NCBI RefSeq assembly: GCF_902168175.1
Contig: NZ_CABHOU010000099.1
Span: 1 to 64,000, forward strand
DNA from: an uncultured Chitinophaga sp.
GTDB taxonomy: Bacteria; Bacteroidota; Bacteroidia; Chitinophagales; Chitinophagaceae
DNA length: 64,000 bases
Reading direction: 5' to 3'
A program made the translations under genes and the position numbers. The notes under the pieces were generated by a model. It was not told the DNA's origin. It did not search any database and saw only the letters and a program-made list of their open reading frames with translations. Shown here one piece after another: positions 1 through 7,950 of this stretch (its first letter is position 1; every line of letters starts with the position of its first letter).

Positions 1-74
1 ATCCTGTTGACCCCAACGTTTACTATGTAGGTTGCTACAGGGTTTATTATTGATATTAAATTGCTGCAAACCGC

Positions 75-2081
75 ATGTATATGAAGATGTTGAATCGTTT
101 CTTTAAATACGGGTGGATGCTGATACCTGCCCTGGCAGCTACTACAGCCCAGGCCCAGTCATCATCGTACCTCGATAGCCTCAGGCGCATACTTGCGCGC
201 AACTGGAACGATACGTCGATGGTAAATACCTGTTACCGCTACAGCGAAACCTTTCCCCTTCAATCCGATTCGGCCATTCACTACCTGCAAAAAGGAAGGG
301 ATATCGCAAAAAAGATCAACTTCCAGAAAGGAGTGGCGGGTTACGCATCGCTGTACATTCCTCACCTGCACGCCAAAGGCGAGTATAAAGAAGCGCTAGC
401 GCTTACGGAAGATGCGCTGGTGATTTATCAGCAGTTAAAAGATGAACCTAACCTTATAAAAGCTTACAACAACGTAGGCAGCGAGCAGCAAAGCCTCGGC
501 AACTTCAAAATTGCCGCCACCAATTACCTGACGGCACTTGAACTGGCGGAGAAACTGAAAGACAACCAGATGCGCCGTATGCTGCTCAACAACCTGTCGT
601 CGGTTTTCATGAGCCTCGAAGAACTGCCCCGCAGCCTGGAGTATGCCCGTAAAGGTTATGAACTGGCGCAGCAGCTGAACGACAAATTCAGCATGGCATC
701 GAGCCTTATTAATGTAGCCGCCGCCGAAGCGCAGATGGGCAACCACAACCAGGCGATATCTAAATACCACGAAGTAATTGCGCTGGGCAAACAGCTGAAG
801 GATATGACCATCATCCTCGACGGACTGTTAAACCTGGCCAGCATAGAATCGGACAAAGGCCGGCCCAATATGGCGCTTGACCTGTTTTACGAAGCCCGCA
901 ATATCACAGACACCTTCCAGGCGCCGGAACACCGGATGTATGCGCTCATGGGCCTCTCTACCACGCTGCACCAGATGAAGCGTTATAATGAAGCCGACGA
1001 GATACTGCAACAGACGATCGCCCTGGGCAAGGCCATTAACGCAGGTTACGAACTGAGGATCACTTACAAAGTAGCCGCCGAAAACAAAGAAGCGCTGAAC
1101 CAGTTGGAACCTGCCCTTGCCTTCCGCAAACAGTACGAAGCGCTGAACGATTCGCTGATGAGCGAAGACACGCGTAAACACGTAATGCAGCAGGAAGTGG
1201 TATCGCAAACAGCTATTAAGGACAAAGACATTGCGGAGAAAAAGTTGCTTATCACTCAAAAGGAACAACAGCTGCAGGCCAAGAACAAATGGCTTATCAT
1301 CATCGGCCTGGGTTTTACGCTGCTGATCGTGACGGGCTTTATCTTCTTTATGAAATTCCGCTACCGCCAGAAATTACATGTGCAAAAGCTGCAAACCCTT
1401 CGTAAAGAAAAGGAGGTACAGCTGCTGGAATCATTCATCCAGGGAGAGGAAAGGGAACGTACGCGCATCTCCAAAGATCTGCACGACAGTGTAGGCGGTA
1501 TGTTATCGGCCGTAAAAATGCACTTCAGTGCCATCCGGCAGGAATCGGAAACACTGCGGGAATCGCCTGCCTTTGGCCACGCCATCGGGTTGCTGGATGA
1601 AGCGGTGGGCGAGGTACGCAAAACGGCGCATAACCTGATGCCGGAAATGCTTACGCGGTACGGACTGGCCGAAGCCTTACAGATCTTCTGCAAAAACATC
1701 AGTCACGCCCAAACCCTGCAAATCAGTTTTTACGGCACGGGAAATATCAGGCGATTTAAACCTAACTTTGAACTGTCCGTGTACCGGATCGTTCAGGAAC
1801 TGGTGAACAATATCATTAAACACTCCCGCGCCACATCGGCCCTGGTGCAGCTAAGCCAGCACGGCCAGCTGCTAACCATTACGGTAGAGGATAACGGGGT
1901 AGGCTTTGATCAGCAGTCGACAGGCAAAAACGGCATGGGCCTCAGCAGCCTGCAATCGCGCATAAAGGCACTGAACGGCAGCCTGGAAATAGACGCAGCC
2001 AAAGGACAAGGTACCACCGCATATATAGAATTTGATACCGAGAGGCTGGAAGTAGAAGTAGCAGCACCAAAACAGGAATAG
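75..2081 (+). CDS. TPR-repeat sensor histidine kinase (NarL/DesK type)
   Basis: Membrane sensor kinase expected to phosphorylate the response regulator 33 bp downstream. An N-terminal signal-like hydrophobic stretch (to about residue 28) is followed by TPR-like helical repeats (about 60-380), a coiled coil, one membrane segment (about 405-426), and a HisKA_3 dimerisation domain whose motif KDLHDSVGG places the phospho-accepting His at 470. A HATPase_c domain follows, with the N box ELVNNIIKHS near 577, DNGVGF near 605 and GMGL near 627. ATGs at 75, 81 and 87 are all in frame, so the start is uncertain by four codons. The TPR region is likely periplasmic; its ligand is unknown. Confidence 0.93.
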   Translation: MYMKMLNRFFKYGWMLIPALAATTAQAQSSSYLDSLRRILARNWNDTSMVNTCYRYSETFPLQSDSAIHYLQKGRDIAKKINFQKGVAGYASLYIPHLHAKGEYKEALALTEDALVIYQQLKDEPNLIKAYNNVGSEQQSLGNFKIAATNYLTALELAEKLKDNQMRRMLLNNLSSVFMSLEELPRSLEYARKGYELAQQLNDKFSMASSLINVAAAEAQMGNHNQAISKYHEVIALGKQLKDMTIILDGLLNLASIESDKGRPNMALDLFYEARNITDTFQAPEHRMYALMGLSTTLHQMKRYNEADEILQQTIALGKAINAGYELRITYKVAAENKEALNQLEPALAFRKQYEALNDSLMSEDTRKHVMQQEVVSQTAIKDKDIAEKKLLITQKEQQLQAKNKWLIIIGLGFTLLIVTGFIFFMKFRYRQKLHVQKLQTLRKEKEVQLLESFIQGEERERTRISKDLHDSVGGMLSAVKMHFSAIRQESETLRESPAFGHAIGLLDEAVGEVRKTAHNLMPEMLTRYGLAEALQIFCKNISHAQTLQISFYGTGNIRRFKPNFELSVYRIVQELVNNIIKHSRATSALVQLSQHGQLLTITVEDNGVGFDQQSTGKNGMGLSSLQSRIKALNGSLEIDAAKGQGTTAYIEFDTERLEVEVAAPKQE

Positions 2082-2114
2082 CAGCATTCCTCATCCTAAT
2101 CAGAGAAAATAGTT

Positions 2115-2753
2115 ATGAAGATCAAAATAGCAATCGTAGACGACCATCTGCTCGTCATCAATGGACTGAAGACGATGCTGGCCCCTTACCAGCATATCGA
2201 AATAGTGTTCGACACCCAGGACGGCAACAAACTGCTGGACGAGCTGGATGTATATAAACCTGATGTAGTGCTGCTGGACATACAAATGCCGGAGATAGAC
2301 GGGATGGAACTGTGCCGGAAGGTACACAAGGTATCGCCGGAAACAGGCATCATTGCCCTTACCAACTTCACCGAGTCGCACTATATCAAACAAATGCTGC
2401 GCAACGGTGCGTCCGGTTACCTGCTCAAAAACACCGATCAGCCCACGCTGTTAAAAGCGATTGAAACCGTTTACGGCGGCGAGCAATACCTCGACGAATC
2501 CATCAAAAGCAGTTTGCTGAACGAAATCATCACCGGGCAAAAAAGAACGCCTTACGAAATACCGCTCACCCGCCGCGAAAGCGAGATACTGAAACTGATT
2601 GCGGAGGAATATACTAACCAGCAGATCGCAGAGAAACTGTTCATCAGCCTTCGTACGGTAGAAACACACCGCCTTAATTTAACGCAAAAGCTGGCCGTGA
2701 AAAATACGGCAGGTCTGGTGAAGGAAGCGATGAAGAGGGGCTTGCTGGATTAG
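2115..2753 (+). CDS. LuxR/NarL-family response regulator
   Basis: DNA-binding response regulator, the likely partner of the upstream TPR kinase (33-bp gap, same strand). The receiver domain has the acidic pair D9-D10, phospho-acceptor D55 in VVLLDIQMPEIDG, and a conserved Lys in GYLLKN. The C-terminal LuxR helix-turn-helix (about 150-205) has the typical LTRRESEILKLIAEEYTNQQ start and the recognition stretch SLRTVETHR. The length of 212 aa is normal for the family. Its targets cannot be deduced; the next genes are convergent and behind a terminator, so they are not obviously in its operon. Confidence 0.94.
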   Translation: MKIKIAIVDDHLLVINGLKTMLAPYQHIEIVFDTQDGNKLLDELDVYKPDVVLLDIQMPEIDGMELCRKVHKVSPETGIIALTNFTESHYIKQMLRNGASGYLLKNTDQPTLLKAIETVYGGEQYLDESIKSSLLNEIITGQKRTPYEIPLTRRESEILKLIAEEYTNQQIAEKLFISLRTVETHRLNLTQKLAVKNTAGLVKEAMKRGLLD

Positions 2754-2782
2754 TGTCGGTGTATACACCGTTCATCTCCTAA

Positions 2783-2817
2783 CAAAAAAAGCCGGCTGTG
2801 AAAACACCACCGGCTTT
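2783..2817. terminator. Bidirectional terminator between response regulator and eboC
   Basis: Stem AAAGCCGG (2788-2795) pairs with CCGGCTTT (2810-2817) around a 14-nt loop. The A-run at 2784-2790 gives a strong U-tract on the minus strand, closing the ebo operon. The plus-strand tail is weaker. The stem lies between two convergent genes. Confidence 0.8.
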
Positions 2818-2839
2818 GTATAACAAGTTATCCGGCTCA

Positions 2840-3748
2840 TCACGTAACAGCAAACGCTTTACCCAAAGCCAACGATACCGGCAGCAAAGCCAGTATGATC
2901 AACCCGGGAATAAACCCTGCAAACGCCGTAGCCCAGGCTGCGTTCATCACGATCAACGCAATAATGCCACCCTTTACAGACTTCCCTATATTTGGGCCTG
3001 TCGGCTGTTTCATGGCTTTCAAAAGCGGTGTATAAATCAGGAAGATAAAGAAAGCTACAAAAGGTAAGGTTTCCAGCAGGCGGTGTTGCGCCCAGGCGAT
3101 GAGCAGTATAATTGCGTTAACGATGCCGTACATCAAAGCCGCCAGTTTAAGCGGACCGGTTTTACCACCATGTACTTCATCGCGACTGATCATGGTAATA
3201 GCGCCGATATACAATACCGGCACCAGGGCCAGCCAGGCGTAATTACTCAATGTTCCCTCACCGGCAATGCTCATCCCTAACAACAGGTTCAGTCCACGGC
3301 AAACGCCCATGTTAACAGGACCTGCTATGTTATAATGTTTGCCCCATTTGTTATAAACAAGTGCTGCGAGGGCAACGGCCATAGCAATAAAACCCGCAAC
3401 AGGATTTACTGTAAATGCAGCCAGTACGCCAATCATCAGTAAATAAATACCGAGTATAACAGCCTGTGTTTTAGATACGATGCCGCTGGGAATAGGACGC
3501 TCCGGACGCTCTACGCTATCCAGCTTTGCATCGAAAACATCATTAAACACCACACCACCTCCATATAAGCCAGCCGTTGCCAGTGCCAGGCAAAGCACAG
3601 GCAGCAGCCAGTCGGCCGTAAATGTATGCGTTTGCAGCCAGAAGCCTGAGATGGCAACACCTGCCAGTATATCCGCTACCGCAGTAACGATATTTGCAGG
3701 GCGCATCAGGCGCAGGTAGCCCAACAGTTTATTAGCAATATAACTCAC
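2840..3748 (-). CDS. eboC: EboC-like UbiA-family prenyltransferase
   Basis: Integral membrane prenyltransferase of the UbiA superfamily with about eight hydrophobic helices. The first Asp-rich motif NDxxDxxxD is at residues 69-77 (NDVFDAKLD), and a second acidic motif is present as SRDEVHGGK. These normally bind the Mg-prenyl-diphosphate. It is the third gene of a minus-strand run behind EboA- and EboB-like genes, 37 bp after eboB. In ebo clusters this member is called EboC; the cluster has been tied to moving metabolite precursors across the inner membrane in cyanobacteria and other bacteria. The assignment as EboC rather than a generic UbiA rests on this order. Confidence 0.85.
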   Translation of the reverse strand: MSYIANKLLGYLRLMRPANIVTAVADILAGVAISGFWLQTHTFTADWLLPVLCLALATAGLYGGGVVFNDVFDAKLDSVERPERPIPSGIVSKTQAVILGIYLLMIGVLAAFTVNPVAGFIAMAVALAALVYNKWGKHYNIAGPVNMGVCRGLNLLLGMSIAGEGTLSNYAWLALVPVLYIGAITMISRDEVHGGKTGPLKLAALMYGIVNAIILLIAWAQHRLLETLPFVAFFIFLIYTPLLKAMKQPTGPNIGKSVKGGIIALIVMNAAWATAFAGFIPGLIILALLPVSLALGKAFAVT

Positions 3749-3785
3749 ACCAATCCGGGTTTTTCATTTTGATAAATAGTAACGC

Positions 3786-4772
3786 TTAGCGTATAATGGT
3801 GGCATTTTTATCCACTCTTGGTTGTTGGCCGCCGCGAAGTACGGTGCTGCCATTATACTTAAGATTCTGGTCGACTTGTTTCACTGTTTCGAAATCACTT
3901 ACGTCGATCTGGCCGCTCTGCGCAAATGCGTCGATGGCATTTTTGTAGCAAACCAGTTCGATATCTTTTATGTTTATACCTCTTTCTAACATTAATGCCG
4001 CTGTTTTAGGCACTGCCAGCGGATCGCTGATGCCCCAGTCGGCAGCGGAGTTGATCATAATACGTTCACTGCCGTACTGTTTTACGATTTCCACCATCCT
4101 TTCGTTACCCATTTTGGTAAAAGGATAAATGGTGAAAGCTGCCCAGAAGCCACGGTCCAGCACTTCTTTCACCGTTTCTTCGTTATTATGGTCTACGATC
4201 ACCATGTTCGGTGCCAGGCCTTGTTCAATGGCGATATCCATACTACGCTGGGTGCCTTTCTTTTTATCGCGGTGCGGTGTGTGGATTTGTACGGGCAGGC
4301 CGGCCTCTTTGGCGAGATCGAGTTGCGCGCGGTAATATTTTTCTTCGGCAGGCGTCTGGTCGTCGAAGCCTATCTCCCCAACCCCTACTACCCCTTCTTT
4401 ATAAAGGAACAGTGGCAATATTTCCATTACCTGTTCGGCCAGGCGTTCGTTGTTGGCCTCTTTAGAATTGAGCCCTATCGTACAATAATGTTTAATACCA
4501 AACTGCGAGGAACGGAAACGCTCCCAGCCAATGAGACTATTAAAATAATCGCGGAAAGTATCCACACCTGTACGCGGCTGCCCCAGCCAGAAGGCAGGTT
4601 CTATGATAGCGGTAATGCCCGCATCGGCCATCGCCTGGTAATCGTCGGTAGTGCGGGAGGTCATATGTACATGCGGATCGAAGAAGCGCATGCCTTTAAT
4701 TTTTTCAAGAAATATAGGGTTGGCGGTAATCGGCGCCAGTTCTTTTTCAGTAAGTTCGTGACTGCAACACAT
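3786..4772 (-). CDS. eboB: EboB-like TatD-family metal-dependent hydrolase
   Basis: Amidohydrolase-fold TIM-barrel protein of the TatD type. Visible metal-ligand motifs are DPHVH (H34, H36), GEIGFD, HTPH, and DHNN in the second half, with a late Asp in AADWG. It sits between the EboA- and EboC-like genes, 57 bp downstream of eboA. The ebo cluster normally has a TatD-type hydrolase in this position. No nucleic-acid specificity is implied; the substrate is unknown. The ATG at 4772 gives 328 aa and leaves an extra N-terminal stretch before the first barrel strand. Confidence 0.85.
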   Translation of the reverse strand: MCCSHELTEKELAPITANPIFLEKIKGMRFFDPHVHMTSRTTDDYQAMADAGITAIIEPAFWLGQPRTGVDTFRDYFNSLIGWERFRSSQFGIKHYCTIGLNSKEANNERLAEQVMEILPLFLYKEGVVGVGEIGFDDQTPAEEKYYRAQLDLAKEAGLPVQIHTPHRDKKKGTQRSMDIAIEQGLAPNMVIVDHNNEETVKEVLDRGFWAAFTIYPFTKMGNERMVEIVKQYGSERIMINSAADWGISDPLAVPKTAALMLERGINIKDIELVCYKNAIDAFAQSGQIDVSDFETVKQVDQNLKYNGSTVLRGGQQPRVDKNATIIR

Positions 4773-4829
4773 AAGATCTAAATAATTTCTGTTGCGGAAC
4801 GCGTCATTGTTCCGCCGCGATAAAAGGAA

Positions 4830-5717
4830 TCAATTCAGTTTAGCCGAGAGTATTTCCCAGCTCAGCAAGTTCTGGTCTATTTCTGCCTTCAACACAGGGT
4901 CCTGCTGTAACAGCTCACGGGCCGGTGCGTATTGAGTACGTGCGCAGGCCAGTGCAGCAGCTTCCCGTTCTACATTATTGGCAGAGTTCCACACCCTTTT
5001 AATATCGTTGAATGACGTTTCGTTCATGAACGGCGCTACCAGCCTCCAGAGCATCGGGTTTACAGTACGTCCTGCCGCCCAGCGTTCGTGCGCATAATCA
5101 CAAAGCACGTCCGACAATTCGGGGTTCACCCTTACGTCGAGCCCCACGATGCGGCTAACGGGCTTGTCGTTGAAAATAGCCTTCATTACCAGCTGGTTCC
5201 AGGGTGCGCGGTCAAGGTTGATGGCCGGGTATGGATTATTCAGCATAATGGCATCGAGTACGATACCGATATTGGAACGAATGCCCTCTGCGGTACGAAG
5301 TGTCCAGCTGTCGGGATAGGCCAGCAGGGGCAATGCGCTGTATAAAGCCGCAAGCTCATTCATCTCCGCGGTATCGAACAGTACTTCTATTTGTTTAAGG
5401 TATTGAGCTTTATCGTTTGCGGGTAATTGTAACAACCACCACGCACGTACCAGCTGGTGAAGCGGCCAACCCTGCACGGTAAAGAAAGGAATGATCGCAT
5501 GCAACTCCGCCGCTGTAGTATCATTTATATCCACGACGGCTTTCCCTGTAAATCTTGGGATAGCCGAAAAGGTAAGATTGAATTGCTGCATCACATTACC
5601 CTGCCGCCACACTTCCTGTTTTTGCTGCAGCCAGTTAACCGCTTCCGGTTTGGCATGTTGTGCGATGATCTGGTATAGCAGCGCGCTCATTCTATCTATA
5701 TCATAAACATACTTCAT
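4830..5717 (-). CDS. eboA: EboA-domain protein
   Basis: First gene of the minus-strand ebo-like operon. This soluble, helical 295-aa protein has no signal peptide. The C-terminal half carries the sequence that marks EboA proteins as I recall them: EGIRSNI, LNNPYP, WNQLVMKA, GLD.RVNPEL and LCDYAHERWAAGR (about 144-217). The biochemical role of EboA is unknown; its cluster is linked to metabolite export to the periplasm. The N-terminal 120 residues are less recognisable. No canonical -7 box was found upstream; the 15-bp inverted repeat AACTTTATAAAAGTT (5797-5811) about 80 bp upstream could be regulatory. Confidence 0.82.
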   Translation of the reverse strand: MKYVYDIDRMSALLYQIIAQHAKPEAVNWLQQKQEVWRQGNVMQQFNLTFSAIPRFTGKAVVDINDTTAAELHAIIPFFTVQGWPLHQLVRAWWLLQLPANDKAQYLKQIEVLFDTAEMNELAALYSALPLLAYPDSWTLRTAEGIRSNIGIVLDAIMLNNPYPAINLDRAPWNQLVMKAIFNDKPVSRIVGLDVRVNPELSDVLCDYAHERWAAGRTVNPMLWRLVAPFMNETSFNDIKRVWNSANNVEREAAALACARTQYAPARELLQQDPVLKAEIDQNLLSWEILSAKLN

Positions 5718-6040
5718 GCACGCCTCAATTTAAATTGGTCATTTTGTTAATATCCGACTAAAAACAGCCTTATCTATATGAAAGCTAAGTTAAACCAACT
5801 TTATAAAAGTTAGGCTAAAAAATACGTGAATAGCTCTACCGGCGGACGATTGGCACCAACTTTTCACCAGGCTCAACTTTGCATAACATGAACGTGGGAG
5901 AAAAACACTGATACTTTAATAACCTAATGGAAAGTACTTTTCTTCCGAAAACCGATCAGTTCTGTACACAGGGTCATTCAGTTAAAAAAGTATCATGATT
6001 GGATAAATAAAGAAAATAATCGGGAGTGGGGATGGAAGGG

Positions 6041-6073
6041 GGTAAAAATAAAAGAGAGGCACAAGTGCCTCTC
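6041..6073 (-). terminator. Intrinsic terminator, minus strand
   Basis: Stem GAGAGGCAC (6054-6062) pairs perfectly with GTGCCTCTC (6065-6073). On the minus strand it is followed by a U-rich tail (CTTTTATTTTTACC). No annotated minus-strand gene ends here; the nearest is glycoside-type gene 7951-9189, whose own terminator lies earlier at 7892-7919. Confidence 0.7.
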
Positions 6074-6340
6074 CTTCCGCCATTCTAAAACCTGATTAGT
6101 AACCAGGATAACTTAATGCTGATCGTAACCCTGAAGGTTAGGTCTGCTAACAATTTATACGGCGATTTATAGTAATCTCTTTGTTGGTATCTATGTTTGT
6201 AGTAGAAAAGAACTGAAAAATGCAGTCTTATACCTGTTGTTCCTAATGCAATATAATCAAAAAAGAATTACGTCGCGCTCACCTGAACGTATCATATCTC
6301 ATAAAACAAAGTCGCTTTCTCTCTAATTTCGTGCCCTAAG
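6045..6340 (-). ncRNA. Candidate small RNA or relic transcript
   Basis: A minus-strand -7 match (TAAGTTTGC, 6346-6354) lies about 290 nt upstream of a strong minus-strand hairpin plus U-tract (6073-6041), with no credible ORF between. The longest ATG frames read 7, 12 and 34 codons, the last running through the terminator. It does not show the signatures I know for tmRNA, RNase P or SRP RNA. An alternative is a decayed gene: one frame reads PNLQGYDQ and a shifted frame ends SYPGY-stop, faintly like a SusD C-terminus. This is inference only. Confidence 0.3.
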
Positions 6341-6345
6341 ATAAT

Positions 6346-6354
6346 GCAAACTTA
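6346..6354 (-). promoter_or_regulatory. Bacteroidota -7 box (TAAGTTTGC)
   Basis: The minus strand reads TAAGTTTGC, a match to TAnnTTTG. No clear TTG -33 element was seen at the usual spacing. It would start the candidate small RNA at about 6340. Confidence 0.4.
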
Positions 6355-6421
6355 CGAATTGTTGTTCGCGTTTTTACGTAAGTTTATGCCCTATTTTGAA
6401 ATTTAATACATCTACAGGAAC

Positions 6422-6805
6422 ATGAAAATCTTCAACATATTTTTTACCGTAATATTTATCCTGTTCGCAGCCTTGCAGTACAACGATCCGGACCCGTATA
6501 TCTGGATACCGATTTATGGTTATGGCGCCCTCATGTGCCTGCTGGCGGCACTTGGCAGGTTTTACCGGGGAGCATACCTGTCGGGTATTTTCATTTACCT
6601 GGTATACGCCAGCTATCTTTTTTTTACAAAAGACGGGGTGGCTGACTGGGCAACTTCTCATGATGCCGAAAATATCGCTCAAACCATGAAAGCAACCAAA
6701 CCCTGGATCGAAGATACCCGGGAATTCTTCGGACTCCTGATCATTATCATCGCTTTGCTGGTTAATTATATCTACGCAGGAAAGCGGCAGCGCACCGCAG
6801 CCTGA
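6422..6805 (+). CDS. TMEM220-like small membrane protein
   Basis: 127-aa integral membrane protein with four predicted hydrophobic helices (about 4-20, 28-45, 54-68, 101-119). The motif FAALQYNDPDPYIWIPIYG near the N-terminus is characteristic of the TMEM220 family. The function of this family is unknown. The ATG at 6422 begins directly with the first helix. It stands alone, closed by a strong terminator 12 bp downstream. Confidence 0.85.
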   Translation: MKIFNIFFTVIFILFAALQYNDPDPYIWIPIYGYGALMCLLAALGRFYRGAYLSGIFIYLVYASYLFFTKDGVADWATSHDAENIAQTMKATKPWIEDTREFFGLLIIIIALLVNYIYAGKRQRTAA

Positions 6806-6816
6806 TCTCACTACTA

Positions 6817-6849
6817 ATACCGGGGACCAATATTCCCGGTATTTTTTTT
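6817..6849 (+). terminator. Intrinsic terminator after TMEM220-like gene
   Basis: Stem ATACCGGG (6817-6824) pairs with CCCGGTAT (6835-6842), followed by an uninterrupted run of eight T. Confidence 0.9.
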
Positions 6850-6946
6850 GCCTTCCTTATTATATAGTATCCTTCACAATATTCTTCCCTGCCTCATTAA
6901 ACCTCCCCCCATATTGCCAGTCTTTAGAACAACCAATTACGTTTTT

Positions 6947-7852
6947 ATGACGGCGAAATACCTTACTACCCTCCTGATAACCGGCCTGCTTACCAGCACT
7001 GTGGCCCGGGCGCAGCACAACAACGACGCTACCGGTTTACCCGGCGACAACTTCAGCCTGGAAGGTGCTTTGGAACTCTTCAAAAAAGCAAAATCTCCCG
7101 AGGCTTTCGAAAAGCTGCTGAATACAGAAGATAACAAAGTGAATAACCTCGACCTCAATGGCGATGGCGATATCGACTACATCCGGGTAATCAATAAAAT
7201 GGAACGGAGTACGCAGGTGTTCATTTTACAGGCGGTTGTTTCCGAAACAGAAAACCAGGACATTGCAGTGATAGAACTGGAAAAAACAGGAAACGATCAC
7301 GCCGTGGTGCAGATAGTGGGCGATGAAGATATTTATGGCGAGGAAACGATCGTAGAGCCTTCAGACATTGGCGACCAGGCAATAAACGATATGCCACTTA
7401 ACCGTTACGGAAGCATGAACGGCCCCGCCGCCAGTGTTGGCATTGTTGTAAATGTATGGGCATGGCCTGTTGTACGTTATGTATACGCTCCGTCTTACGT
7501 AGTATGGACATCACCCTGGAGCTGGCGTGCCCGCCCGGTTTGGTGGCGCCCCTGGAAACCAATGGCATGGGCGGTGTACCGGCCTTACCGTTATCACTAC
7601 CGGCCGCATTATACGGTAGTACATACGCACCGCGTAGTAGCCGCTCCGCATATCTACAGACCCGTAAGAGTTACTTCGGTTACCGTGCGCACCCGCAACC
7701 AGGCTAACATTACGCATTACCGCAGCACGAGGACTGTTACCACAGCAAACGGCCACCAGGTAAAAGCCATAAAACGCACCACCACCGTAGAAGGCAGGAA
7801 CGGCCGTAAAGCAACGCACAGTACTACGCATGTAAAAAGGAAAAAGAGATAA
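6947..7852 (+). CDS. Secreted protein with Asp-rich EF-hand-like loop, function unknown
   Basis: A 301-aa exported protein. I chose ATG 6947 because it starts a clean signal peptide (residues 1-23, ending VARAQ); the longer open frame begins with a non-ATG codon and unconserved-looking residues. The N-terminal domain has a Ca-binding-like loop, DLNGDGDID, near residue 68. The middle is rich in Trp, Tyr, Arg and Pro (about 165-235), and the C-terminus is basic with repeated TTxVxxRNGRK-like stretches ending KRKKR. The basic and aromatic tail suggests surface or polymer binding. I do not recognise the family. Confidence 0.75.
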   Translation: MTAKYLTTLLITGLLTSTVARAQHNNDATGLPGDNFSLEGALELFKKAKSPEAFEKLLNTEDNKVNNLDLNGDGDIDYIRVINKMERSTQVFILQAVVSETENQDIAVIELEKTGNDHAVVQIVGDEDIYGEETIVEPSDIGDQAINDMPLNRYGSMNGPAASVGIVVNVWAWPVVRYVYAPSYVVWTSPWSWRARPVWWRPWKPMAWAVYRPYRYHYRPHYTVVHTHRVVAAPHIYRPVRVTSVTVRTRNQANITHYRSTRTVTTANGHQVKAIKRTTTVEGRNGRKATHSTTHVKRKKR

Positions 7853-7891
7853 CCCATCAACAAAAATAATTTAGAAAACCAGCTGATAACA

Positions 7892-7919
7892 AAAGGGCGT
7901 TCCGTACGGAACGCCCTTT
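7892..7919. terminator. Bidirectional terminator (28-bp perfect palindrome)
   Basis: The half-sequence AAAGGGCGTTCCGT is repeated in inverse orientation, giving a 28-bp perfect palindrome ending in TTT on both strands. It lies between the convergent secreted-protein gene and the GH88 gene. Confidence 0.85.
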
Positions 7920-7950
7920 GTCATTTTGATCATCCTCGGAAATAGATCTG

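Larger units (their letters stand above)
5718..6421. other. 704-bp gene-free interval
   Basis: No convincing coding frame was found on either strand. The interval is AT-rich. It contains an inverted repeat AACTTTATAAAAGTT at 5797-5811, a minus-strand -7-like box at 6346-6354 and a minus-strand intrinsic terminator at 6041-6073. The promoter and terminator bracket a possible small transcript, listed separately. Confidence 0.7.

Noticed and set aside
6374-6811. A 145-codon minus-strand open frame opposite the TMEM220-like gene
   Set aside because: The plus-strand frame has the family motif and its own terminator; the minus frame is a shadow with Cys and Gln runs of no known type.
6848-6946. 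N-terminal extension of the secreted Trp/Arg-rich protein
   Set aside because: The frame opens at a non-ATG codon in the terminator region of the previous gene; the downstream ATG has a clean signal peptide.
7892-7919. A 28-bp palindrome considered as an operator
   Set aside because: It lies between convergent genes and ends with T and A runs, so a bidirectional terminator explains it better.
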